Below, piece after piece: positions 1 to 5,837 of a DNA stretch of 8,776 bases. Source of the DNA: Sedimenticola sp. GTDB lineage: Bacteria > Pseudomonadota > Gammaproteobacteria > Chromatiales > Chromatiaceae. The stretch covers positions 1 through 8,776 of the forward strand of contig JAPHUG010000285.1 of assembly GCA_026197195.1 (NCBI GenBank), given 5' to 3'. The notes under the pieces are model-generated. The model saw only the letters and a list, made by a program, of their open reading frames with translations, was not told where the DNA came from and searched no databases. The translations under genes were made by a program, and so were the position numbers. Positions within the stretch are counted from its first letter, which is position 1. Each line of letters starts with the position of its first letter.

Positions 1-912
1 TGGTTGCTCTATGCAACGGGCCTGTTTGCGGTTCTGTTTCTACTGCTTTGGATCAGGGTGGCCGCTAAGCGGTCGAAGATTACCGATCTGCTTATCCAGG
101 GTGAGCAGTTGGCAGGCGCTGTCGAGAACGCCCTGTTGCGTCCTGTGCCAGTCATGCCCAGTGGTGAGCCTGATGCGATGCAGGGTGAAGAGCCTCAACA
201 GGATGTTGCGGAATTAATTCGAAGTGAATCAATATTAATCAGTGAGTTAGAGTCTGAAGTTGAACAAATACTAGAAGATTTGGAGCGAACAAAAGAGCAG
301 CTTCAGCAGCAGGGGATTCGACTGGGAATGGCCATCCAGAAAGAGCGTGGCAGGGTCGAGAAAGGGCAACAGCTTGAAGAGATCAAGCGTGGCTTCCTCA
401 GTCAGATCGCTGATCATGACCGGCGTATTGCCCTGCGTGAACGTTCGCTGGAGTTGCTGGGTGGCGCCACCCGGCACCTGTCACAACGCTTCAACCGGGA
501 TCTGGGTGACTCGGTACGAAATACGCTGCCTATCTTTACGGACAACAATTACGAGCACCTGCAAATTGATGATGATCTGACGGTTCGGGTCTTCTCCAGC
601 CAGAAGAGGGATTTTATGGATCTCGATGAGATATCCAGCGGCACCCAGCGGCAGATCATGCTGGCAGTTCGACTGGCGCTCTCACAGGCCCTTATCAAGC
701 GTACAGAGGGGGGACGGCAGTTTGTCTTTCTGGATGAGCCCTTTGCCTTCTTTGATCAGGAGAGGACGCGCAATACCTTGCGCATGTTGCCGAAGCTGGA
801 TGAATCGATCAGCCAGATATGGATCGTGGCACAGGACTTCCCGGAGGGTGAGGCCTTTGGTTTGTCACTAGCCTGTGACAAACAACGCACAGAACTGACT
901 GCGGCTGGATAG
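1..912 (+). CDS. SMC/Rad50-like ATPase, C-terminal part (5' end outside window)
   Basis: The reading frame is open from the first base, so the gene starts upstream and 303 residues are visible. Counting the Trp at bases 1-3 as residue 1, residues 1-22 form a hydrophobic helix followed by a basic KRSK stop-transfer patch. About 65-150 is Glu/Gln/Arg-rich and probably coiled coil. The end is the C-terminal half of an ABC-type ATPase head: a signature-like SSGTQRQ at 212-218, a Walker B FVFLDEP with D245 and E246, and a final strand IWIVAQD at 273-279, where the usual switch His appears to be Gln. No Walker A is visible; in this family it lies in the N-terminal part. The layout resembles the large AAA/SMC-like proteins related to YhaN or Rad50, but the membrane helix next to the coiled coil is unusual. 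The exact function is unknown. The fold is fairly sure, the role is not. Confidence 0.8.
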   Translation, partial: WLLYATGLFAVLFLLLWIRVAAKRSKITDLLIQGEQLAGAVENALLRPVPVMPSGEPDAMQGEEPQQDVAELIRSESILISELESEVEQILEDLERTKEQLQQQGIRLGMAIQKERGRVEKGQQLEEIKRGFLSQIADHDRRIALRERSLELLGGATRHLSQRFNRDLGDSVRNTLPIFTDNNYEHLQIDDDLTVRVFSSQKRDFMDLDEISSGTQRQIMLAVRLALSQALIKRTEGGRQFVFLDEPFAFFDQERTRNTLRMLPKLDESISQIWIVAQDFPEGEAFGLSLACDKQRTELTAAG

Positions 913-933
913 GTCAATCAAAGCCGTTATACT
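906..933 (+). promoter_or_regulatory. Possible sigma-70 promoter for the small membrane protein gene
   Basis: TGGATA at 906-911 (4 of 6 matches to the -35 consensus) is separated by 16 bases from TATACT at 928-933 (5 of 6 matches to the -10). It overlaps the stop codon of the upstream ATPase gene and would give a leader of about 30 bases before the ATG at 972. It is judged by eye only. Confidence 0.35.
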
Positions 934-971
934 TTGGATGACGCTCTCTGTCTCAACACTGGGTTGCTCGT

Positions 972-1169
972 ATGGCCGGTAAAAAAAAACAATCCTGCGC
1001 ATTTTGCCGATTTATGCGCAGTCTTGCCTTTAGTGCGATTGGTGGGGGTATTGCTGGCTACTCCGCCCTTGCGCTGGGCCTGAGCCAGGACAATGCGATC
1101 GTGGCGGCATTTTTTGGCGCCTTAGGCCTGGTGGCCTTGACTGGAAAGCGAACGAATAATTCAGGCTGA
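972..1169 (+). CDS. Small membrane protein with N-terminal CxxC (unknown function)
   Basis: This 65-residue protein is not one I recognise. It has a basic N-terminus (KKK at 4-6), a CAFC pair with cysteines at 9 and 12, and two hydrophobic Gly/Ala-rich segments at about 17-37 and 41-57. It ends in a polar tail with lysine and arginine, which suggests a two-helix hairpin in the inner membrane. No good Shine-Dalgarno precedes the ATG. The gene follows the membrane-linked ATPase gene after 59 bases on the same strand and may be read with it or from its own promoter. Its stop is only 3 bases from the stop of the convergent ybaK gene. The CxxC could bind metal or form a disulfide, but nothing here shows which. 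It is probably a real gene because it fills the gap neatly and has a coherent membrane-protein composition. Confidence 0.6.
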   Translation: MAGKKKQSCAFCRFMRSLAFSAIGGGIAGYSALALGLSQDNAIVAAFFGALGLVALTGKRTNNSG

Positions 1170-1172
1170 TGT

Positions 1173-1655
1173 TTATTGGCTTGCTGAGACGGCTACCGGA
1201 TTAAGCACCCTTTTCAGGTCGATGGGTGAGAGTGCGATCAGATAGCCCCGTTTTCCTCCATTGATATAGATCTTATCCAGATCGAAAATGGTCTCTTCGC
1301 AATAGACCGGCATCTCTTTCCGGGTACCGAAAGGGGATGTTCCCCCAATCTGGTAGCCGGAGTGGCGGTCGGCCACCTCGGGTTTGCATGGGCTGATGGT
1401 TTTAACACCTATACAGCGGGCCAGTGATTTTGTGGAGACTTCTTGATCACCATGCATCAGGATAACAAGTGGCTGTTTGGCCTCATCTTCCATAATCAGG
1501 GTTTTAATGACGACATGTTCATCAACGCCCAACTCCCTGGATGAAACGCGAGTGCCGCCGCCTGTTTCATAGCGATACAGATGATCAGTGAAAGGCACCT
1601 TGTGCGCCCTGAGTTGACGGATGGCAGGTGTTACCGGTGCTTTGTTCTTGCTCAT
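1173..1655 (-). CDS. ybaK: YbaK/EbsC-family aminoacyl-tRNA deacylase (probable Cys-tRNA(Pro) deacylase)
   Basis: This 160-residue protein covers the whole YbaK family length. YbaK is a cytoplasmic editing enzyme that works in trans, hydrolysing Cys-tRNA(Pro) formed when prolyl-tRNA synthetase mischarges cysteine. Visible family features are the N-terminal TPAIRQL start, the conserved lysine in VVIKTL (K51), the glycine-rich YQIGGTSPFGTRK block at 101-113, and INGGKRGYLI near the end. The ATG at 1655 is chosen because family members begin at this point and an AGGG lies 11 bases upstream on the minus strand. A longer frame reaching 1724 would add 23 residues unlike the family and run into the hrpB promoter region. 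It is divergent from hrpB and convergent with the small membrane protein gene. The related ProX (Ala-tRNA(Pro)) specificity is less likely but cannot be excluded by eye. Confidence 0.9.
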   Translation of the reverse strand: MSKNKAPVTPAIRQLRAHKVPFTDHLYRYETGGGTRVSSRELGVDEHVVIKTLIMEDEAKQPLVILMHGDQEVSTKSLARCIGVKTISPCKPEVADRHSGYQIGGTSPFGTRKEMPVYCEETIFDLDKIYINGGKRGYLIALSPIDLKRVLNPVAVSASQ

Positions 1656-1668
1656 GGTCAGTGTGACC
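1656..1668. repeat. Perfect inverted repeat at the ybaK start codon
   Basis: GGTCA-GTG-TGACC is a perfect 5-bp inverted repeat with a 3-base spacer. It directly abuts the ybaK ATG and lies just upstream of the candidate hrpB -35 box. It could be an operator for one or both divergent genes, but 5-bp repeats also arise by chance. Confidence 0.35.
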
Positions 1669-1672
1669 CTTT

Positions 1673-1701
1673 TTGAAACGGGATTGGACCCATGATAAAA
1701 G
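1673..1701 (+). promoter_or_regulatory. Possible sigma-70 promoter for hrpB
   Basis: TTGAAA at 1673-1678 (5 of 6) and TAAAAG at 1696-1701 (4 of 6) are 17 bases apart, in the ybaK-hrpB intergenic region. Initiation would be near 1708, leaving a leader of about 55 bases. The -10 is weak. Confidence 0.3.
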
Positions 1702-1762
1702 AACGGCCAGAAATCATAAACCACCCACTCTTCTCACACGATTTGCTGTTGTTTCTTTGATA

Positions 1763-4273
1763 ATGGAACTCCCTATTATACCGGTCTTACCCCGTCTGGC
1801 TGAGGCGCTGAGAACCCATCAGCGCGTTGTGCTGGTGGCGCCGCCCGGTTCGGGAAAGACTACCTTGGTACCGCTTGATCTGATCAGGCACTCCTGGCTT
1901 GAAGGAAAACAAATTTTGATGCTGGAACCTCGGCGCCTGGCGGCCCGGGCGGCCGCCAGACGAATGGCTCAACTGCTTTCTGAGTCTGTAGGTGAGCAGG
2001 TCGGCTATCAGGTCCGGTTTGATCGTAAGGTCTCTGGCAAAACACGTATTGAGGTGGTGACAGAAGGGATACTGACCCGTCGACTGCAGGATGACCCAGA
2101 GATGACCTCGATAGGGCTGATCATTTTTGATGAGTTCCATGAGCGAAGTCTCCAGGCAGATCTGGCTCTGGCGTTGACCCTGGATGTGACGAAAAATCTG
2201 CGCGATGATCTGCGCATCCTGGTGATGTCGGCCACCCTGGATACAGAGGCTGTCTCCGGTCTGCTCGGTGGTGCTCCCGTCATTGCGGCGGAGGGCGTTA
2301 GCTATCCTGTGGAACATCGCTATCTGGACCGGTTGTCCCAGGTCAATGCCCATGAAAGGGTGATTAAGGGTATTAAACGTGCTCTACGAGAGACTGAAGG
2401 GGATATCCTGGCCTTTCTTCCAGGTTCAGGGGAGATACGTCGTGCAGAGGCGGCGCTTAAGCAGACGTTACCCTCTGCGGTATCGGTATTTCCGCTCTAT
2501 GGTGATTTGAGTCGAGAAGAGCAGGATGCGGCGTTGAACCCAATAGAAGATCGCCGGCGAGTCATTCTGGCAACCTCGATTGCTGAAACCAGTCTGACCA
2601 TCGAAGGGGTCACCACGGTTGTTGACGGTGGTTGGTCACGCCGTCCCCGGTTTGACCCAAATAGCGGTCTGACCCGCCTGGAGACCGTCCGAGTTTCGAA
2701 GGCCTCTGCCGCCCAGCGGGCAGGTCGGGCAGGTCGGTTAGCTCCTGGTGTCTGTTACCGCCTCTGGACACTGGCGGATGAGTCTCGATTGCCGCCCTTT
2801 CATCCCCCTGAAATAGCCGAGGCTGACTTGGCCCCTCTGGTGCTTGAGCTGGCACTCTGGGGTGTCTCCCATCCTGAAGCGCTAGTTTGGCTTGATCCCC
2901 CACCAACCGGTGCCTATTCACAGGCACAGGCTCTTCTGCAACAGCTGGATGCTCTGGATAAGGGGAATAGAATAACGGCTGCCGGCCGTCATATGGTCGG
3001 GCTGGCACTGCATCCCAGGTTGTCGCACATGCTATTAAACGCCGGTCCGCATCGCCCGTTAGCGCTTGATTTGGCCGGTCTGTTAAGTGAACGGGATATT
3101 CTACGTCGTCAGACAGGCACATCCGTCGGGGTGGATCTGGAAGAGCGGGTGCAATGGCTGGAGGGATGGCGTCGTAATATTAAAGATCCATTGCTTGATG
3201 CATCAGCCTGTAGACGTGTGGAGCGTGCCATAAAGCAGTGGAGCCGAAGACTCAAGTTGCTGGATTCGGCAGACCGTTCCGGTGCGGTGAGTATCGGAGG
3301 TTTGTTATCACTGGCCTTTCCTGATCGTATCGCCAAGCGGACGGGAGGGGCTGATGGCCGTTATTTACTGGTAACGGGGCGGGCCGTTCGGCTGCCGGAG
3401 GGTGACCCTTTGGTGCGGCATGAGTATCTTGTGGTGGCGGCGATGGATGCGGGTAAACGTGATGGGCGCATCTACCTGGCCTCTGAAGTGTCACTGGATC
3501 AAATCAGAATGACACAGGCGCGCCACATCGAACAGAGAGCGAAGGTGACCTGGGATGAGTCAAGCCAGTCTGTGGTGGCGAAAGAGCAGGAGTCTCTTGG
3601 GGCGCTGATCTTGTCTAGCCGAGATCAACCAAACCCTGATCACGCAGAGGTTGCTCAGGCGATGTTGAGTGGTGTGCGTCAACTTGGTCTGGGTGCGCTT
3701 AACTGGAATGACAGTCTGTTGCAGTGGCGTGAGCGGGTTGCGTCGGTAAGGGGCTGGCAGCCCCATGCAGACTGGCCAGATTTGTCGGATGACGCATTAT
3801 TGAATCAACTGGAAGAGTGGCTACTCCCTTGGCTGAATGGCATCACAAAAGCGGGGCAGCTTAAAAAACTGGATCTCGCCAGCCTGCTGAACAACAGGCT
3901 CACCTGGGAACAGCAACAGACACTGGACCGATTGGCGCCGAGCAGCCTGGAAATGCCCTCTGGAAGCCGCAAAAAATTGATCTATCAGGCCAATTCTCCC
4001 CCGGTGCTTGCGGTAAAACTTCAAGAGCTGTTTGGTTTGCAGCAGACACCAGCGGTTAATAATGGGTCTGTACCCGTGATGCTTCACTTACTGTCGCCTG
4101 CCCAGAGGCCGATTCAGGTGACACAGGATCTGGCTGGTTTCTGGCAGCGGACTTATGCTGAAGTAAGAAAAGAGTTGAAAGGTCGTTATCCAAAACACTA
4201 CTGGCCTGATGACCCCTATACGGCTGTTGCAACCGCACGGGTTCGCCCCAACAAAAACAGCACTAGCCACTGA
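1763..4273 (+). CDS. hrpB: HrpB, DEAH-box ATP-dependent helicase
   Basis: This 836-residue protein is full length for HrpB, a cytoplasmic DEAH/RHA-family helicase with an incompletely known role in RNA metabolism. Helicase motifs appear in order: motif I APPGSGKTT (26-34), motif II DEFH (123-126), motif III SAT (156-158), motif V LATSIAETSLTIEGV (269-283) and motif VI QRAGRAGR (318-325). DEFH instead of DEAH/DECH is a variation seen in HrpB proteins. A helicase-associated domain follows, then the HrpB-specific C-terminal domain, recognisable by SPAQRPIQVTQDLAGFW and RYPKHYWPDDP near residues 775-823. The ATG at 1763 is chosen because HrpB proteins start with a short lead such as MELPIIPVLP before motif I. 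A TTG at 1673 in the same frame would add 30 unrelated residues. The chosen ATG has no clear Shine-Dalgarno. No strong terminator follows the stop. Confidence 0.95.
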   Translation: MELPIIPVLPRLAEALRTHQRVVLVAPPGSGKTTLVPLDLIRHSWLEGKQILMLEPRRLAARAAARRMAQLLSESVGEQVGYQVRFDRKVSGKTRIEVVTEGILTRRLQDDPEMTSIGLIIFDEFHERSLQADLALALTLDVTKNLRDDLRILVMSATLDTEAVSGLLGGAPVIAAEGVSYPVEHRYLDRLSQVNAHERVIKGIKRALRETEGDILAFLPGSGEIRRAEAALKQTLPSAVSVFPLYGDLSREEQDAALNPIEDRRRVILATSIAETSLTIEGVTTVVDGGWSRRPRFDPNSGLTRLETVRVSKASAAQRAGRAGRLAPGVCYRLWTLADESRLPPFHPPEIAEADLAPLVLELALWGVSHPEALVWLDPPPTGAYSQAQALLQQLDALDKGNRITAAGRHMVGLALHPRLSHMLLNAGPHRPLALDLAGLLSERDILRRQTGTSVGVDLEERVQWLEGWRRNIKDPLLDASACRRVERAIKQWSRRLKLLDSADRSGAVSIGGLLSLAFPDRIAKRTGGADGRYLLVTGRAVRLPEGDPLVRHEYLVVAAMDAGKRDGRIYLASEVSLDQIRMTQARHIEQRAKVTWDESSQSVVAKEQESLGALILSSRDQPNPDHAEVAQAMLSGVRQLGLGALNWNDSLLQWRERVASVRGWQPHADWPDLSDDALLNQLEEWLLPWLNGITKAGQLKKLDLASLLNNRLTWEQQQTLDRLAPSSLEMPSGSRKKLIYQANSPPVLAVKLQELFGLQQTPAVNNGSVPVMLHLLSPAQRPIQVTQDLAGFWQRTYAEVRKELKGRYPKHYWPDDPYTAVATARVRPNKNSTSH

Positions 4274-4343
4274 TGCCTTTGTAAGCTTGCTTTTGAGCAT
4301 AATAGTTTCATTCGTGACTAAATAGTGCTTCGCGGCAGTGGCT
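4259..4343 (+). repeat. Two crossed inverted repeats spanning the hrpB stop codon
   Basis: AGCACTA at 4259-4265 is complementary to TAGTGCT at 4323-4329, and AGCCACTG at 4265-4272 is complementary to CAGTGGCT at 4336-4343. The arms run in the order L1, L2, R1, R2, so the two stems cross: they could form only a pseudoknot or alternative folds. There is no T-tract, so this is not a normal terminator. It may be chance. Confidence 0.3.
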
Positions 4344-4361
4344 GTCCGGCAACCGGCTGCC
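4334..4361 (+). repeat. Bulged GC-rich hairpin
   Basis: GGCAG (4334-4338) pairs with CTGCC (4357-4361), and CCGG (4346-4349) pairs with CCGG (4353-4356) around a CAA loop. This gives 9 base pairs with a 7-base bulge on the 5' side. It shares bases with the CAGTGGCT arm of the adjacent inverted repeat, so the two folds would compete. No T-run follows, so it is a poor terminator. Confidence 0.3.
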
Positions 4362-4683
4362 ATTATCCTTCTTACAGCCTGATTCTTGTCAAAAGAGAAA
4401 CGCAGTTAATCTCTAGGTATTTAATGACTGGACAATGGGTGATTGCTTTTGTCATCTTATCGGGCAGGAATAAAGGGCATTGGGTTGTGGCTAGCCATGA
4501 GTTTTTTGCTTTTTCTTCCTTGGTCGACTTTTTTGATCCAGCGCAATACAGGTAAGAGGCTTGCTGTGTAAGTATGCTTTGGTGAACTACCGCGCAGTTA
4601 TGTGCCGAAAGAAAAAGAACTCTTTGGTTTTGTGATTGAAGTATGAGTAGTTGCTGATCCGAAATTCAAATAATACGTAACAG

Positions 4684-4693
4684 CCTGTACAGG
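4684..4693. repeat. 10-bp perfect palindrome CCTGTACAGG upstream of rpfF
   Basis: CCTGTACAGG is fully self-complementary. It sits inside a larger weak stem formed by GTAAC at 4677-4681 and GTTAC at 4703-4707. It lies about 185 bases before the rpfF start, within range of transcriptional control, but no known regulator is implied. Confidence 0.4.
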
Positions 4694-4704
4694 AGATTGT
4701 AGGT

Positions 4705-4717
4705 TACTGATTCAGTA
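4705..4717. repeat. 13-bp palindrome TACTGA-T-TCAGTA upstream of rpfF
   Basis: TACTGA and TCAGTA are perfect inverted copies around a single central T. The centre is about 22 bases from the centre of the 10-bp palindrome at 4684-4693, so both would sit on the same face of the helix. This is an operator candidate for rpfF, inferred from symmetry alone. Confidence 0.4.
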
Positions 4718-4864
4718 GGTAGGCATAGGAATTGCTAGTTTGTTGCGGGATTCTTTTGCAAGATCAGCCAGGATAATGGATTGACTTACCCCATGGTGAG
4801 CCATGCCGGAGAGGAGTGGTCTTGTGCTGTCAGAATCCCCCTGTTTATCTTTTTATAGAAGACT

Positions 4865-4869
4865 AGGAG
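4865..4869 (+). promoter_or_regulatory. Shine-Dalgarno that fixes the rpfF start
   Basis: AGGAG lies 8 bases before the ATG at 4878. This is the best ribosome binding site in the neighbourhood and decides against the in-frame ATG at 4803, which would add 25 residues. Confidence 0.8.
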
Positions 4870-4877
4870 TGGGAAAT

Positions 4878-5786
4878 ATGAAGCAGCAGAAGATGAAGTT
4901 AGCAAGTAACAGTGGGCTAACACATGTGGATGTGGAATTCGATTCAGAGTATCACGCCGTGTGGGCTAAACTGCGTTATCCCGATCGACCCTGTATTACG
5001 ACGGGGTTGATTAATGATCTTCAACAGGTTCAATCGCTGGTCGCTTCCCAGGTAAAAAAGGCCCAGGATACCGCTGATCCCGAGCGATTACGCTATCAGA
5101 TCCTCTGCTCCTCTGAGCCGGGTGTATTCTGTCTAGGCGGGGATCTGGACCTCTTTATCAAACTGATTCGAGAGGGTGACAGGGCAAAACTGTCCGATTA
5201 TGCCAAGGCCTGTATCGATATCCTCTATGCTTCCATCACCGGCTATGGCCTGCCGATCACGACAATTGCCCTGGTACAGGGTGAGACGCTGGGAGGGGGG
5301 TTCGAAGCGGCCTTGGCGGCTAATGTTCTGATAGCCGAGCGTAGTTCCAAATTTGGTTTTCCTGAAACGGTCTTTGGTATGTTTCCAGGTATGGGGGCAT
5401 TTAGCTTCCTTGCCAGACGAATTGCCCCTGCCATGGCAAAACGTATCATCGCCAGTGGCAAGGTCTATACCGCAGATGAACTCTATGAGTTAGGCGTGAT
5501 TGATCAGGTCGTTGACGATGGAAAGGGGATTGCTGCCGTTCATGAGTTCATTCGACACCAGCAGGTTAGAAGTGCAGGTTTCGAGGGGCTTGAGAAAGTA
5601 ATGGAACAGTTTAATCCGCTTTCATACAAGGAGCTTATGGACGTGGTCAACATCTGGGTTGATACCGCGATGAAGCTGTCGGGTAAGAACCTGCGACTGA
5701 TGGAGTACTTGGTCAATGCCCAGAATAAGCGCTGGTCTGCAGACAAGACTTCAGGGGAAGGGCTTCGCCAGGTGAGTAGTGCTTAA
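4878..5786 (+). CDS. rpfF: RpfF-like DSF synthase (crotonase-fold acyl-ACP dehydratase/thioesterase)
   Basis: This 302-residue protein is close to the roughly 289 residues of Xanthomonas RpfF. That enzyme turns 3-hydroxyacyl-ACP into a cis-2-unsaturated fatty acid (diffusible signal factor) by dehydration and thioester hydrolysis in the cytoplasm. Family hallmarks are GVFCLGGDLDLF (82-93), which forms part of the oxyanion hole and acyl pocket, ALVQGETLGGGFEAAL (131-146), FPETVFGMFPGMGAFSFLARR (161-181), and IWVDTAMKLSGKNLRLMEYLVNAQNKR towards the end. The two catalytic glutamates of RpfF (E141 and E161 in Xanthomonas, from memory) correspond by context to E143 and E163, with the same spacing of 20. 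Both being present favours DSF synthase over an ordinary enoyl-CoA hydratase. The start is set by AGGAG 8 bases upstream. The gene converges on rpfC with 49 bases between stops. In Xanthomonas the RpfC receiver binds RpfF and restrains it; that may also hold here. The chain length of the product cannot be read from the sequence. Confidence 0.9.
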   Translation: MKQQKMKLASNSGLTHVDVEFDSEYHAVWAKLRYPDRPCITTGLINDLQQVQSLVASQVKKAQDTADPERLRYQILCSSEPGVFCLGGDLDLFIKLIREGDRAKLSDYAKACIDILYASITGYGLPITTIALVQGETLGGGFEAALAANVLIAERSSKFGFPETVFGMFPGMGAFSFLARRIAPAMAKRIIASGKVYTADELYELGVIDQVVDDGKGIAAVHEFIRHQQVRSAGFEGLEKVMEQFNPLSYKELMDVVNIWVDTAMKLSGKNLRLMEYLVNAQNKRWSADKTSGEGLRQVSSA

Positions 5787-5824
5787 GATTCCGCGCAAGG
5801 GGATGACATAAAGCTAACGGTTTA

Positions 5825-5837
5825 GACCTGGAAGGTC
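5825..5837 (-). repeat. Short hairpin overlapping the rpfC stop codon
   Basis: GACCT-GGA-AGGTC is a 5-bp inverted repeat with a 3-base loop in the 49-bp gap between the convergent rpfF and rpfC stops, reaching into the rpfC stop codon. Neither strand has a T-tract after it, so it is at most a weak terminator or an mRNA end structure. No better terminator is seen in this gap. Confidence 0.3.

Larger units (their letters stand above)
4274..4877. other. Long intergenic region without a convincing gene (upstream of rpfF)
   Basis: These 604 bases hold no open frame that looks like a protein. The best candidate, 4325-4555 on the plus strand, begins with GTG, has no ribosome binding site, and resembles nothing I know. 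The stretch is visibly more T-rich than its neighbours, for instance around 4500-4535. It contains a bulged GC hairpin (4334-4361), a 10-bp palindrome (4684-4693), a 13-bp palindrome (4705-4717), a small CATGG-TGAG-CCATG hairpin (4792-4805) and a -10-like GATAAT (4772-4777) without a good -35. I see no tRNA, known riboswitch or insertion-sequence end. It probably contains the rpfF promoter and a leader; a degraded gene or a small RNA cannot be excluded. Confidence 0.6.

Noticed and set aside
1124..1137. AGGCC-TGGT-GGCCT hairpin as a terminator for ybaK
   Set aside because: It lies inside the coding sequence of the small membrane protein and has no T-tract on the minus strand.
1787..2353. Open frame of 188 codons on the minus strand
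   Set aside because: It is antisense to the HrpB helicase motifs I to III and has no recognisable protein features.
4088..4363. Open frame of 91 codons on the minus strand over the hrpB end
   Set aside because: Most of it lies antisense to the well-conserved HrpB C-terminal domain, and it shows no family features.
4325..4555. Open frame of 76 codons on the plus strand after hrpB
   Set aside because: It has a GTG start with no ribosome binding site and a composition with no recognisable domain, in a T-rich intergenic region. It may be noise or a remnant.
4635..4650. TGTGATTGAAGTATGA as a CRP/Clp binding site
   Set aside because: Only the left TGTGA half matches. The right half lacks TCACA.
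4684..4693. CCTGTACAGG as a lux box or LexA box
   Set aside because: A lux box needs about 20 bases with spaced ACCTGT/ACAGGT halves, and LexA needs CTG-N10-CAG. The spacing here is too short for both.
5825..5837. Bidirectional rho-independent terminator between rpfF and rpfC
   Set aside because: The stem is only 5 bp, overlaps the rpfC stop codon and is not followed by a T-tract on either strand.
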